A stretch of 64,000 nt of DNA from Pseudomonadota bacterium. Lineage in GTDB: Bacteria > Pseudomonadota > Alphaproteobacteria > Sphingomonadales > Sphingomonadaceae. A program made the translations under genes and the position numbers. The stretch lies in assembly GCA_023400405.1 (NCBI GenBank), contig JAEXFD010000052.1, forward strand, positions 48,969 through 112,968, read 5' to 3'. Positions 56,065-64,000 of the stretch are shown here, in pieces; positions within the stretch are counted from its first letter, which is position 1, and every line of letters begins with the position of its first letter. The notes beneath the pieces were generated by a model. The model saw only the letters and a program-made list of their open reading frames with translations. It had not been told where the DNA came from and did no database searches.

Positions 56065-56125
56065 CCCGCGCCCCACCGGCCACCCACAAGATACTGCCGT
56101 TGGGTGGCCGGGTGGGGGAGCGGGC
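56065..56125. repeat. Long palindromic dispersed repeat, copy 1
   Basis: A hairpin-forming element: the inner arms CCGGCCACCCA (56076-56086) and TGGGTGGCCGG (56101-56111) enclose the loop CAAGATACTGCCGT. Outer arms (GCCCGC...CCCCAC and GTGGGGGAGCGGGC) extend the palindrome with one indel. A second copy with the same loop is at 63951-64000. It lies between the PhnA-like gene and the convergent S41 protease gene. Confidence 0.9.
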
Positions 56126-56160
56126 TGGTGCCGAGGCCGAAACAAGGCGCCGGCCGCCCA

Positions 56161-57609
56161 TCAGAACGCCCCGGGAACCTCGCGCTGCATCGTGCTCGGG
56201 CGATCGGGCATCAGCGGCTCGCGCTTGCTGGTGACCGCCAGCGCGGTCTGGCCGGCGCTCGCGCTGATCGGGGTGCAGCTGCGCCCGGCGAGGAAATCGA
56301 TCGCGGCCTTGGTCGAGGCCTCGTTCGGATCGCCGAGCGGATAGGCGATGTCGTCGCCCGCGCGGCAGGTGACGTCCATCTTGCTGGCCAGCCCGTCATA
56401 ATAGGCGCCCTGGTGATCGCGATTCTCCACCGCGAAGGCGATCACGCGCAGGCGATCGTCGCACGCGCTCTGGTCGACCGCGATCTGGCCGACCGGCTTG
56501 CCATAAGTGTTGCCGCCGACCAGCGCCTCATTGGCGTGGAGATAGGGCAGCATGCCATTGATCGTCATCTCGCTCGCCGAGGCCGTGCCGCTGGTGCCGA
56601 TAAAGGCGATGCGGGTGGGGGCGATCGATTGCGGCTGCGGCGCGAAATAGCCGATCGTGTTGTTCGACGACTTCTCGGCACGGAAGGTGGTATATTCGAA
56701 CACGTCCGACGTGCTGCGATTGGCGCCCATCAGCTTGCCGAACAGCTCGGCGATCGAGACCAGCCCGCCGCCATTGTAGCGCAGGTCGACGATGATGTTG
56801 GTGACGCCGGCCGCCTGGAACTGGCTGAAGGCGCTGCGCAGCGCGGGATCGGCGGTATCGATGAAGGTACGCAGGTTGACGTAGCCGACCTTCTGCCCGC
56901 CATTGTCGAGGATCTTCACGCCATAACGGTTCGAGACCGGCGTCAGGTTGAAATCCGCCTTGGCGACGGTGAGGTCGCGCGTTCCCGCGGCATCCTTGAC
57001 CTTGAGCACGCGGGTGGTGCCCGCGGTCGAGGGGCCGAGCGCATCGCTGACCGCCTGGGCGCCGCCGCTCGCCATCAGGCTGGCGACGGTCTGCTCGTTG
57101 GCGGCGCTGGTGCCGATCGCCAGGATCTCGGCGCCGCGATCGATTCCGGCGGCGAGCGCGGGCGCGCCTTCGAAGCTTTCGACGACGAAGACGCGGGAGG
57201 CCGCCGTGTCATAGGTCAGGCGCACGCCGAAGCCGGCGCTCGAGCCCGAATTATAATAGGCATTCTCCGCCGCGATCGAGGTCAGGTAGGTGAAGAAGCG
57301 ATCCTTGTGCTGGGCGCGCGCGGTGGCGGTGAGCGCATCGATATAGGAGCTGACGTCCGGATAAGGCGTGGGATCGAGGCTGGCGGGAAGCGTATCGGGG
57401 AAGAGATACCATTCCTTGAGCGTGGCGAACGCCCAGTCCTGGCGGGCGCGCAGGGTGCAGCCGGCCGTGGTGCCGGGCGTCGGCGTGGGGGTGCCGCCGC
57501 CGGTGCTTCCGCCTCCCGCCGCGACCGAGCCGCTGCCGCCCCCGCCGCTGCATCCCGCGAGCAGGGCGGCGAGCGAGAGAAGGGTTCCGAATTTACGCTT
57601 GCTGGCCAA
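56161..57609 (-). CDS. S41-family protease lipoprotein
   Basis: The 482-residue protein is a secreted lipoprotein: MASKRKFGTLLSLAALLAGC gives a lipobox with Cys20, then a Gly/Ser/Thr-rich linker. A PDZ-like region follows around residues 110-220. The S41 core has the nucleophile in FIGTSGTASASEM, preceded by NIIVDLRYNGGG, and a Lys in GGNTYGKPVGQ. Unlike ctpA, it belongs to the larger peptidase S41 group with an N-terminal helical cap. It should degrade peptides in the periplasm, anchored in the outer membrane. Confidence 0.9.
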   Translation of the reverse strand: MASKRKFGTLLSLAALLAGCSGGGGSGSVAAGGGSTGGGTPTPTPGTTAGCTLRARQDWAFATLKEWYLFPDTLPASLDPTPYPDVSSYIDALTATARAQHKDRFFTYLTSIAAENAYYNSGSSAGFGVRLTYDTAASRVFVVESFEGAPALAAGIDRGAEILAIGTSAANEQTVASLMASGGAQAVSDALGPSTAGTTRVLKVKDAAGTRDLTVAKADFNLTPVSNRYGVKILDNGGQKVGYVNLRTFIDTADPALRSAFSQFQAAGVTNIIVDLRYNGGGLVSIAELFGKLMGANRSTSDVFEYTTFRAEKSSNNTIGYFAPQPQSIAPTRIAFIGTSGTASASEMTINGMLPYLHANEALVGGNTYGKPVGQIAVDQSACDDRLRVIAFAVENRDHQGAYYDGLASKMDVTCRAGDDIAYPLGDPNEASTKAAIDFLAGRSCTPISASAGQTALAVTSKREPLMPDRPSTMQREVPGAF

Positions 57610-57701
57610 GGGCTTATCCTTTCCTGGCGCAAAGGACTCAATGCGGCGAGGTTGATCCAGGCGGCGGGGATTGGCAAGGGGCGATGCGGGCGCCGACCCC
57701 T

Positions 57702-57729
57702 CGGAAGTTTAGGAAGTTTAGGGTACGTC
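57702..57729. repeat. Tandem-nonamer dispersed repeat, copy 2
   Basis: A 28-nt copy of the element at 39303 with one mismatch (GGGTACGTC at the end). It covers the stop codon and last codons of the minus-strand gene that ends at 57718. The two GGAAGTTTA units are intact. Confidence 0.8.
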
Positions 57730-58428
57730 GGGCTCGATTCCTTCCCCCGGACCGTTCCTGCGCTCGAGCGCTTCGGCCCGCGCCCGCTCGCGCGCCTCGC
57801 GGCGGCGATCGGCGGCCTCGCTTTCCGCGTCGAGGCGCTCGGCACCCGATCGGATCACGGTGATCGGCGAAAACCCCTGCGGCGCGGGCCATTCGCCGAG
57901 TTCGTCGAGCGCGGCATCCTCGACGACGCGATCGTTTTCGCGGGCGAGGCGGATCGCCGCGGCATCGAACGGCTTTTCCGCCTCCATCGCGTCGAGCCAG
58001 CGGCCATAGCGGGCGGGATCGCGATAGCGCAGGATGAACATGGTGAGCCGCTCGTCGAAATGGCGGCGTTCGCCGATCTGCTGGCCCTGGTAGAAGACCG
58101 GCCGCGCGACGCCGTGGATCGCGCGGCTGAACGCCGCGTCCGACAGGCGCTGTACCGCGACTTCGAGCGCGACGTCCCAGGCGACCCGGAAGGACTGGGC
58201 GCGCAGATCGCGGCGCAGGGCATAGACCGACTGGACGCTCATCCCGACGCGCTGGCAGGCATGCTCGACGCAGCCGCTCTCGGCGAGGGCGTGGATGAAG
58301 GCGTGTTGCTTCTCCGGCGTCCAGCCGTCGGCACGGCGGCGCAGCGGCGCCGGATCGAAATCGGGGGTGCGCGGCGTTCGCGCGGCGGAGGCCGGGTCGC
58401 GCCCGGCGATGCGGCTGTGCTTGCTCAT
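57718..58428 (-). CDS. Hypothetical protein with terminase-small-subunit-like HTH
   Basis: The 236-residue protein has an HTH-like N-terminal region (GWTPEKQHAFIHALAESGCVEHACQRVGMSVQSVYALRRD). This resembles the DNA-binding part of phage terminase small subunits and similar regulators. A helical, Arg/Glu-rich remainder follows, ending in a charged tail (RRREARERARAEALERRNG). There are no other phage genes around, and the body is not homologous to known terminases by eye. The dispersed tandem-nonamer repeat covers its stop codon. Function unknown. Confidence 0.65.
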   Translation of the reverse strand: MSKHSRIAGRDPASAARTPRTPDFDPAPLRRRADGWTPEKQHAFIHALAESGCVEHACQRVGMSVQSVYALRRDLRAQSFRVAWDVALEVAVQRLSDAAFSRAIHGVARPVFYQGQQIGERRHFDERLTMFILRYRDPARYGRWLDAMEAEKPFDAAAIRLARENDRVVEDAALDELGEWPAPQGFSPITVIRSGAERLDAESEAADRRREARERARAEALERRNGPGEGIEPDVP

Positions 58429-58570
58429 CCGACAGGATGGAGCAGGTGAAATCCTACTTTGCCAGAAGATTCTCGAGTTGACCGGTTACGGGCAACGCCT
58501 TGGAGATTGCGACCGCGAAAAGCACTCTTGGGACCATCGACATTTGGCGGCTTCCCGAAGCCCCCAATAT

Positions 58571-58677
58571 CGTCACCCCGGACTTGTTCCGGGGGCCGCT
58601 CAGCCCCGCCGGCTGGACGAGCGCCTCTTGACCATCGCTTGCCTCCCCGTGGACCCCGGAACAAGTCCGGGGTGACG
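58571..58677. repeat. Perfect inverted repeat in an intergenic region
   Basis: Two perfect 24-nt arms at 58571-58594 and 58654-58677 (core CACCCCGGACTTGTTCCGGG) enclose 59 nt. The pair fills most of the 295-base gap between the HTH protein and a small membrane protein, where no gene is visible. It is the type of repeat that recurs in alphaproteobacterial genomes. Confidence 0.9.
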
Positions 58678-58723
58678 ATGGAATCGAGGGAAAGGCGCCC
58701 TCCATCCGAATGGTCGATCGGCG

Positions 58724-58966
58724 CTAAGGGTGGTGGCGGAGTCTCGGCATGTCGGGCGGCGGCGGGAGGGCGTTCCCGCGGCGCGAGCGCGAAGCGCGGA
58801 CGATCGGCGGCACCGAGAGCAGGATCGCGGCGACGAGCCCGCCGACGGCGAGCAGCCCGAGCGGCGTCGCCCGCGCCTCGGCCTCGATCACGATGCGATT
58901 GCCGAAGCGGATCGTGGCGCGGGCGGTCTGCGGGGCGGTGAGGGGAGGGGGCGGTTCGCGGTCCAT
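58724..58966 (-). CDS. Small single-pass membrane protein
   Basis: An 80-residue ORF from the ATG at 58966. The N-terminus is Pro-rich (MDREPPPPLTAPQT), then ATIRFGNRIVIEAEARATP leads into one membrane segment (LGLLAVGGLVAAILLSV), followed by a basic, Pro-rich tail. The ribosome binding site is weak. I recognise no family; the coding call rests on the membrane segment and the lack of a competing gene. Confidence 0.5.
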   Translation of the reverse strand: MDREPPPPLTAPQTARATIRFGNRIVIEAEARATPLGLLAVGGLVAAILLSVPPIVRASRSRRGNALPPPPDMPRLRHHP

Positions 58967-59000
58967 GGGGGAGGCAATCCTTTCCGGCGATCGGCGTTCC

Positions 59001-59393
59001 CTATGCCGCCGCGGCGCCTGTCGCGCGATCGGCATGGAGCAGCCAGGCGAGCAGCACGGCCCCGAACAGGAGCGCGGCGACGTCGCCGGGCAGATGGCCC
59101 CTGTGCATTGGCTGGGTGAGCGACTGGATCGCCATGATCCCCGCATGGATCAGGCTCGACCAGATCGCGAACAGGATCAGCGAGCGATTGGCCGCGGGAT
59201 CGGCGGCGGCGCGGATCATGAAGATGCCGAGCGTGATGTAGAGGCCGACGATCATCATGAAATAATCGGAGGCGGCGGGCGGCCCGTCATGCCAGGCCCA
59301 GCCCGACGGCCAGACGATCGCAAGCGGATAGAGCAGGCAGCAGGTTGCGCCGAAGAAGATCAGCGCGGCTTGCAGGAGCTTGTGCGTGGTCAT
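59001..59393 (-). CDS. Four-helix hypothetical membrane protein
   Basis: A 130-residue protein with about four membrane segments, starting MTTHKLLQAALIFFGATCCL and including YFMMIVGLYITLGIFMIRAA and LILFAIWSSLIHAGIMAIQS. The Asp/His-containing loop QPMHRGHLPGDVAAL near the end is conserved-looking. The start at 59393 is used. It resembles small uncharacterised membrane proteins, possibly DUF6632, but I am not certain. Function unknown. Confidence 0.7.
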   Translation of the reverse strand: MTTHKLLQAALIFFGATCCLLYPLAIVWPSGWAWHDGPPAASDYFMMIVGLYITLGIFMIRAAADPAANRSLILFAIWSSLIHAGIMAIQSLTQPMHRGHLPGDVAALLFGAVLLAWLLHADRATGAAAA

Positions 59394-59503
59394 GGGGTCC
59401 CCTCCGTTGGCGGCCAAGTATAGCGCGTCGATCGGGCAGGTGAAATGCGGTCGGCTTAGCCTCGGGCGGGGATCGAATTCGGCGCCAGGCCTGGCCCGCG
59501 GCG

Positions 59504-60022
59504 CTAGCCGGTGCGGAGCGACCAGCGACCATGTTCGACATGGCTCGCCTTGCCGACGACGCTTTCGACCAGGAGGATCGTGTCGACCCGCCACCCGATC
59601 GGCGCGATCTTCTCGGCGCGAAGGCGATCGCCGGCACAGTTGATCGTGACGTGCGGCTCGGGCGTGGTGCCGAGCATGATCGGCGCGCGGCGCTCGACCA
59701 GGTGGCGGACCAGCGCGGCCTGGAACGCGCGGGCTTCGGTCAGCGGCGCGCGGCTGCGCAGCGTGACCGCCTTGCGGTTCTCGATCCGATCGAAGGCGAG
59801 CGGGAAGGCGGGGGCATCGAAGCCGTCGAGCGCCGCGATGACGGCGGGCAGCCATTCCGGCGGGGCATGATGGCGGTCGAACAGCGACATCAAGGTGACG
59901 TGGAGCAGCTCCGGCCCGCGACCGGGATCGTTGCGCGGCAGCGCGGCGATCTGCGCCTGCACGTGCGCGGGCGGCTTGGCCTGGATGTAGAGCGGATTCC
60001 GGGCTCGCATGGGCTCGTGCAT
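59504..60022 (-). CDS. 2'-5' RNA ligase (2H phosphoesterase) family protein
   Basis: The 172-residue protein has the two HxT/S-hydrophobic motifs that define the 2H superfamily: HVTLMSL (about residue 42) and HVTINCAG (about residue 124). Related proteins include ThpR (LigT), which acts on 2'-5' linkages and cyclic phosphates of RNA. The length is typical. The gene stands alone on the minus strand, with a 110-nt gap before the next gene. Confidence 0.88.
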   Translation of the reverse strand: MHEPMRARNPLYIQAKPPAHVQAQIAALPRNDPGRGPELLHVTLMSLFDRHHAPPEWLPAVIAALDGFDAPAFPLAFDRIENRKAVTLRSRAPLTEARAFQAALVRHLVERRAPIMLGTTPEPHVTINCAGDRLRAEKIAPIGWRVDTILLVESVVGKASHVEHGRWSLRTG

Positions 60023-60082
60023 AGCAGAACGCGCGCCGCGGGGTCTCGCGCATCCGCGCCGGCTACCCGCCGAGCGGCGGGC

Positions 60083-60852
60083 TCAGCGCGGATTCTCGGC
60101 GAACCAGCGCCGGGCCCAATCGGCCGGGCCGGGGACTTCTGCGGGCAGCGGCGTGCCGGGGCTGGCATTGTCGCACACGAAGGCGCGCACCCGGGCGATC
60201 GGCGACTGCGCGTCGAGCACCGGCGGGCGCCAGCTGCGATCGGGGGCATTGGCGCGCAGTACGCGGAAGCCGGCGTCGCGCACGCCCTCATATTGGTCCG
60301 CCCAGCGGCCGCTCGCGCAATCGACGCGGACGCGATAGGCGGTGCTCGACGCGCCATCGGGATAGGTGCGTTCATAGACCGTGGTGAGCCAGGCGGCGCC
60401 GACCGGCCCGCCGCGCTCGGCCGTCGTGCTCTCAATGAAATAGGCATAGCGATTGTCGGGCTTGGCCTCGATGCCGACATGGAACCAGCTGCCTTCGATG
60501 ACGAGCTCGGTGCCGGGCGCGCCCGTCGCCGAGGCGAGCGCGGGGGCGCCATTGCCGCGGCGGCCGAACAGGCTGCCGAAATCGGGGAAGCCGATCGGCG
60601 GCGGCCCGGGCTGTTGCGGGCGGCCGAGCACGCGATCGTCGAAGCGGCGGGCGACCTCGGCCTTGCAGGCGTCGCGGATGGTCTGGTCGTCGCGGGTGCG
60701 CTGGCCGAACCGGCGCAGCGCCAGTTCGTCCCGATGCTTCTCCTCCGCGAAGCAGCGATTTTCTTCGTCGGCGGTGGTGCGGATCTGGGCGTGGGCGGCG
60801 CCGGAGAGCCGGTGGCGGCGGCAATGGCGGCGAGCATCGGAAGCTGGCGCAT
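60083..60852 (-). pseudogene. Frameshifted secreted hypothetical protein
   Basis: A good start (ATG at 60852, after GGGGGGA) gives the signal peptide MRQLPMLAAIAAATGS, but that frame turns into random-looking sequence. The neighbouring frame, which has no start codon, carries AAHAQIRTTADEENRCFAEE and continues to 60083 as an authentic-looking protein (about 250 residues, ending RWFAENPR). Adding one base near 60810 joins the signal peptide and body into one reading frame. It is therefore a 1-nt deletion in the gene or in the assembly. The body contains Cys pairs and many aromatic residues but no recognised family. A GTG at 60631 would give only a truncated form. Confidence 0.7.
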
Positions 60853-61010
60853 GACTGGTCCCCCCGTATCTTCACCGGAAAAGCCCCCCGGCGGCGCGAC
60901 TATCATACGCGCAAGGGGAGGGCGCGGCGTGTCCAAATTTTGCCGAGGGTTGGGAGGTTGGTCCGGATCGGCGGGGTCAAGGCGCGACTACGTCGGCGCC
61001 GCGATGCCTA

Positions 61011-61748
61011 TCAGTGAATTTTTACGACCGCTTCCAAGACCTTGATCGTATTGGTATCCGGCGTGCCAGGAAAGCTTCGTAAGGTCTTGAGAGCTGATCT
61101 CGCTACGCCTTGTACCGCTTCTTGAATTTCCGGCCTTGCTTGCGCCAAAGTCTGCAGCAGCAGAGCTGCTTGATAGAAGACAAAGGGTGCTTCTTTGGGG
61201 AACCTATCGGCGATCCATGACAAGTCGGCCTTCCTCGTGTCCATTTGCATGATCGCTAGCGCTGCAAGCCGCTCTCCAGCACTCCCTGAGGACTTAAGAT
61301 CATTAACTAAGAGGGATAGCGACGGACCTAGCACCCTCATTTGGGCCATTATTTTGTTCATAGCCCTCGTTCGTTCCGTTCCGGCGGGCATTGCTGCCCT
61401 GAGAGTGTCATACTCTTTCGCGAGCCGCTCAAGGTGCGCCCGGATATAATCAAAGCTTACTTCCTGAGAGAACACCTCGAGCTTAGCGGCGGAGGTAATT
61501 TGCTCTGCGGATACGCGCCCTTGCTCGCGATCCGCTATGGCCGGCGCAGCTTCCGCCTGGGCCCGGAGTTCGAACTCAAACATCCCAACTTTAGCTTTTT
61601 CAGCGCGATGAATCATCGTCGGAAGCTGATCAAATGCTGCTCGGATTGGCCTTCGATACATGATCAGGAAGATTAGTATCAGCGATGGCCAGAGGATTGC
61701 GCCAATTAAGGCGGCGAGCGCGGTAATAAGTGCTGCAAACTCAACCAC
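61011..61748 (-). CDS. Orphan membrane-anchored protein with foreign base composition
   Basis: The 245-residue protein starts at a GTG (61748) after AAGGGGGG. It has an N-terminal membrane segment (IGAILWPSLILIFLIMYRRPI) followed by a basic patch and AEKAKVGMFEFEL. A largely helical soluble part follows (LAKEYDTLRAAMPAGTERTRAMNK to the end). The anchor plus short basic/EFE segment is a frequent design in accessory and defence-linked bacterial proteins. The gene is visibly richer in A/T than its neighbours, with different codon use, suggesting transfer. No partner genes are adjacent, and no family can be named. Confidence 0.65.
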   Translation of the reverse strand: MVEFAALITALAALIGAILWPSLILIFLIMYRRPIRAAFDQLPTMIHRAEKAKVGMFEFELRAQAEAAPAIADREQGRVSAEQITSAAKLEVFSQEVSFDYIRAHLERLAKEYDTLRAAMPAGTERTRAMNKIMAQMRVLGPSLSLLVNDLKSSGSAGERLAALAIMQMDTRKADLSWIADRFPKEAPFVFYQAALLLQTLAQARPEIQEAVQGVARSALKTLRSFPGTPDTNTIKVLEAVVKIH

Positions 61749-61815
61749 GTTTGCCCCCTTGGCCGGGCTTTTACCCTGAGGTCCTCAGGTAATCTCACCC
61801 ATCCCAGCGAAGGCG

Positions 61816-63735
<1,920 letters not shown>

Positions 63736-63783
63736 AAGTCTTCTCCATCTGGGGAGAAAACGGACCTCGGGTGAAGCGCCGCT

Positions 63784-63873
63784 CCCTCCCTACGCCGGTG
63801 TCAGCCGGATCAGGTTCGGCGGGTCGGAGGCTGCGGCCTCCCTCTCAACCGCGACGAAGCGGTCCCCCGGGGA
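63784..63873 (-). promoter_or_regulatory. TPP riboswitch upstream of thiC
   Basis: On the minus strand the leader contains a GC-rich closing stem (CCCCGGGG...), the loop GAGAGGGAGG, and the highly conserved segment GAACCTGATCCGGCTGACAC followed by CGGCGTAGGGA. These match the thiamine pyrophosphate (THI) element. It sits about 50 nt before the thiC start and should reduce thiC expression when TPP is high. Neither an expression platform nor a terminator is obvious; the mechanism may be translational. Confidence 0.93.
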
Positions 63874-63950
63874 TAAGCCCTTGTAGCAGCTTGGCGGCGG
63901 AGCGAAACCCCGCCGCCGAGCCCTTTTCAGCTTCGCTGAAGCGGTACCGG

Positions 63951-64000
63951 CCCGCTCCCCCACCCGGCCACCCATAAGATACTGCCGTTGGGTGGCCGGG
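63951..64000. repeat. Long palindromic dispersed repeat, copy 2 (cut by the window edge)
   Basis: The left arm (63951-63974, ending CCGGCCACCCA), the loop TAAGATACTGCCGT and the start of the right arm (TGGGTGGCCGGG) match the element at 56065-56125. Only one base differs in the shared inner arms and loop. The right arm leaves the window. Confidence 0.88.

Noticed and set aside
57638..58675. Small plus- and minus-strand frames in the repeat-rich gaps near 57.7 and 58.6 kb
   Set aside because: They are created by the palindromic repeats themselves and have no ribosome binding site or protein-like composition.
63893..63917. Hairpin GGCGGCGG...CCGCCGCC followed by T's, pointing rightward
   Set aside because: It lies upstream of the leftward thiC leader with no rightward gene ending nearby in the window, so a terminator role cannot be supported.

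Overview
The window is about 64 kb of GC-rich, densely packed bacterial DNA whose gene content points to a sphingomonad alphaproteobacterium (Sphingomonas-like). The evidence is a carotenoid operon (crtY-crtI-crtB), two large TonB-dependent receptors, a Spinster-type MFS exporter, Coq7/UbiG ubiquinone enzymes, the order cpoB-tilS-ftsH, and the proA-nadD-rsfS-rlmH-envC-ctpA cluster. No rRNA, tRNA, CRISPR array, insertion sequence, prophage or replication origin was recognised. Almost everything is chromosomal core or lineage-typical accessory sequence.

Layout. 1-3884 (minus): a chemotaxis operon STAS-cheY-cheA-cheW-MCP joined by 4-nt stop/start overlaps; the receptor runs off the left edge. 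4213-6676: an AraC regulator divergent from an HSL-type esterase and a PaiB-like flavoprotein. 6711-8945: a TonB receptor. 9435-13851: DUF2007, then crtY-crtI-LOG-crtB, each overlapping the next by 4 nt. 13859-16961: a small conserved ORF, an Atm1-type ABC exporter and an alpha/beta hydrolase. 17143-25815: a probable catabolic module (TonB receptor, acyl-CoA ligase, type-B carboxylesterase, MFS permease, TetR regulator, SDR). 26444-29631: a DNA-repair cluster (DUF4130-UdgX fusion, hemerythrin, radical SAM). 29704-32528: GT87 membrane protein, a secreted protein, coq7 and dsbB. 32533-38162: cell-envelope, ribosome and NAD/proline genes. 38204-46971: DUF3667, ftsH, tilS, cpoB, a RodZ-like protein and ptsP.

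47096-50274: a PadR regulator with its membrane partner, a nitronate monooxygenase and a TonB-like membrane protein. 50341-56039: lysC, ubiG, DUF202, a CsaA-like protein, DUF3008, a LigC-type ligase, DUF1810, ung and a PhnA-like protein. 56161-61748: an S41 protease lipoprotein, several hypothetical proteins, one frameshifted secreted protein and one low-GC orphan. 61816-63873: thiC behind a TPP riboswitch.

The most unusual layer is repeat DNA. At least four families of short dispersed or palindromic elements occur. One has a perfect 28-bp inverted repeat inside the tilS coding sequence. One arm of another lies inside the thiC coding sequence. A third is a long hairpin with a conserved loop at 56 kb and 64 kb. 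A fourth is a tandem-nonamer element at 39.3 kb and 57.7 kb. No large undescribed multi-gene system is evident. The best candidates for follow-up are the LOG gene inside the carotenoid operon, the UdgX-hemerythrin-radical SAM cluster, the repeat elements in coding regions, and the orphan low-GC membrane protein near 61 kb.
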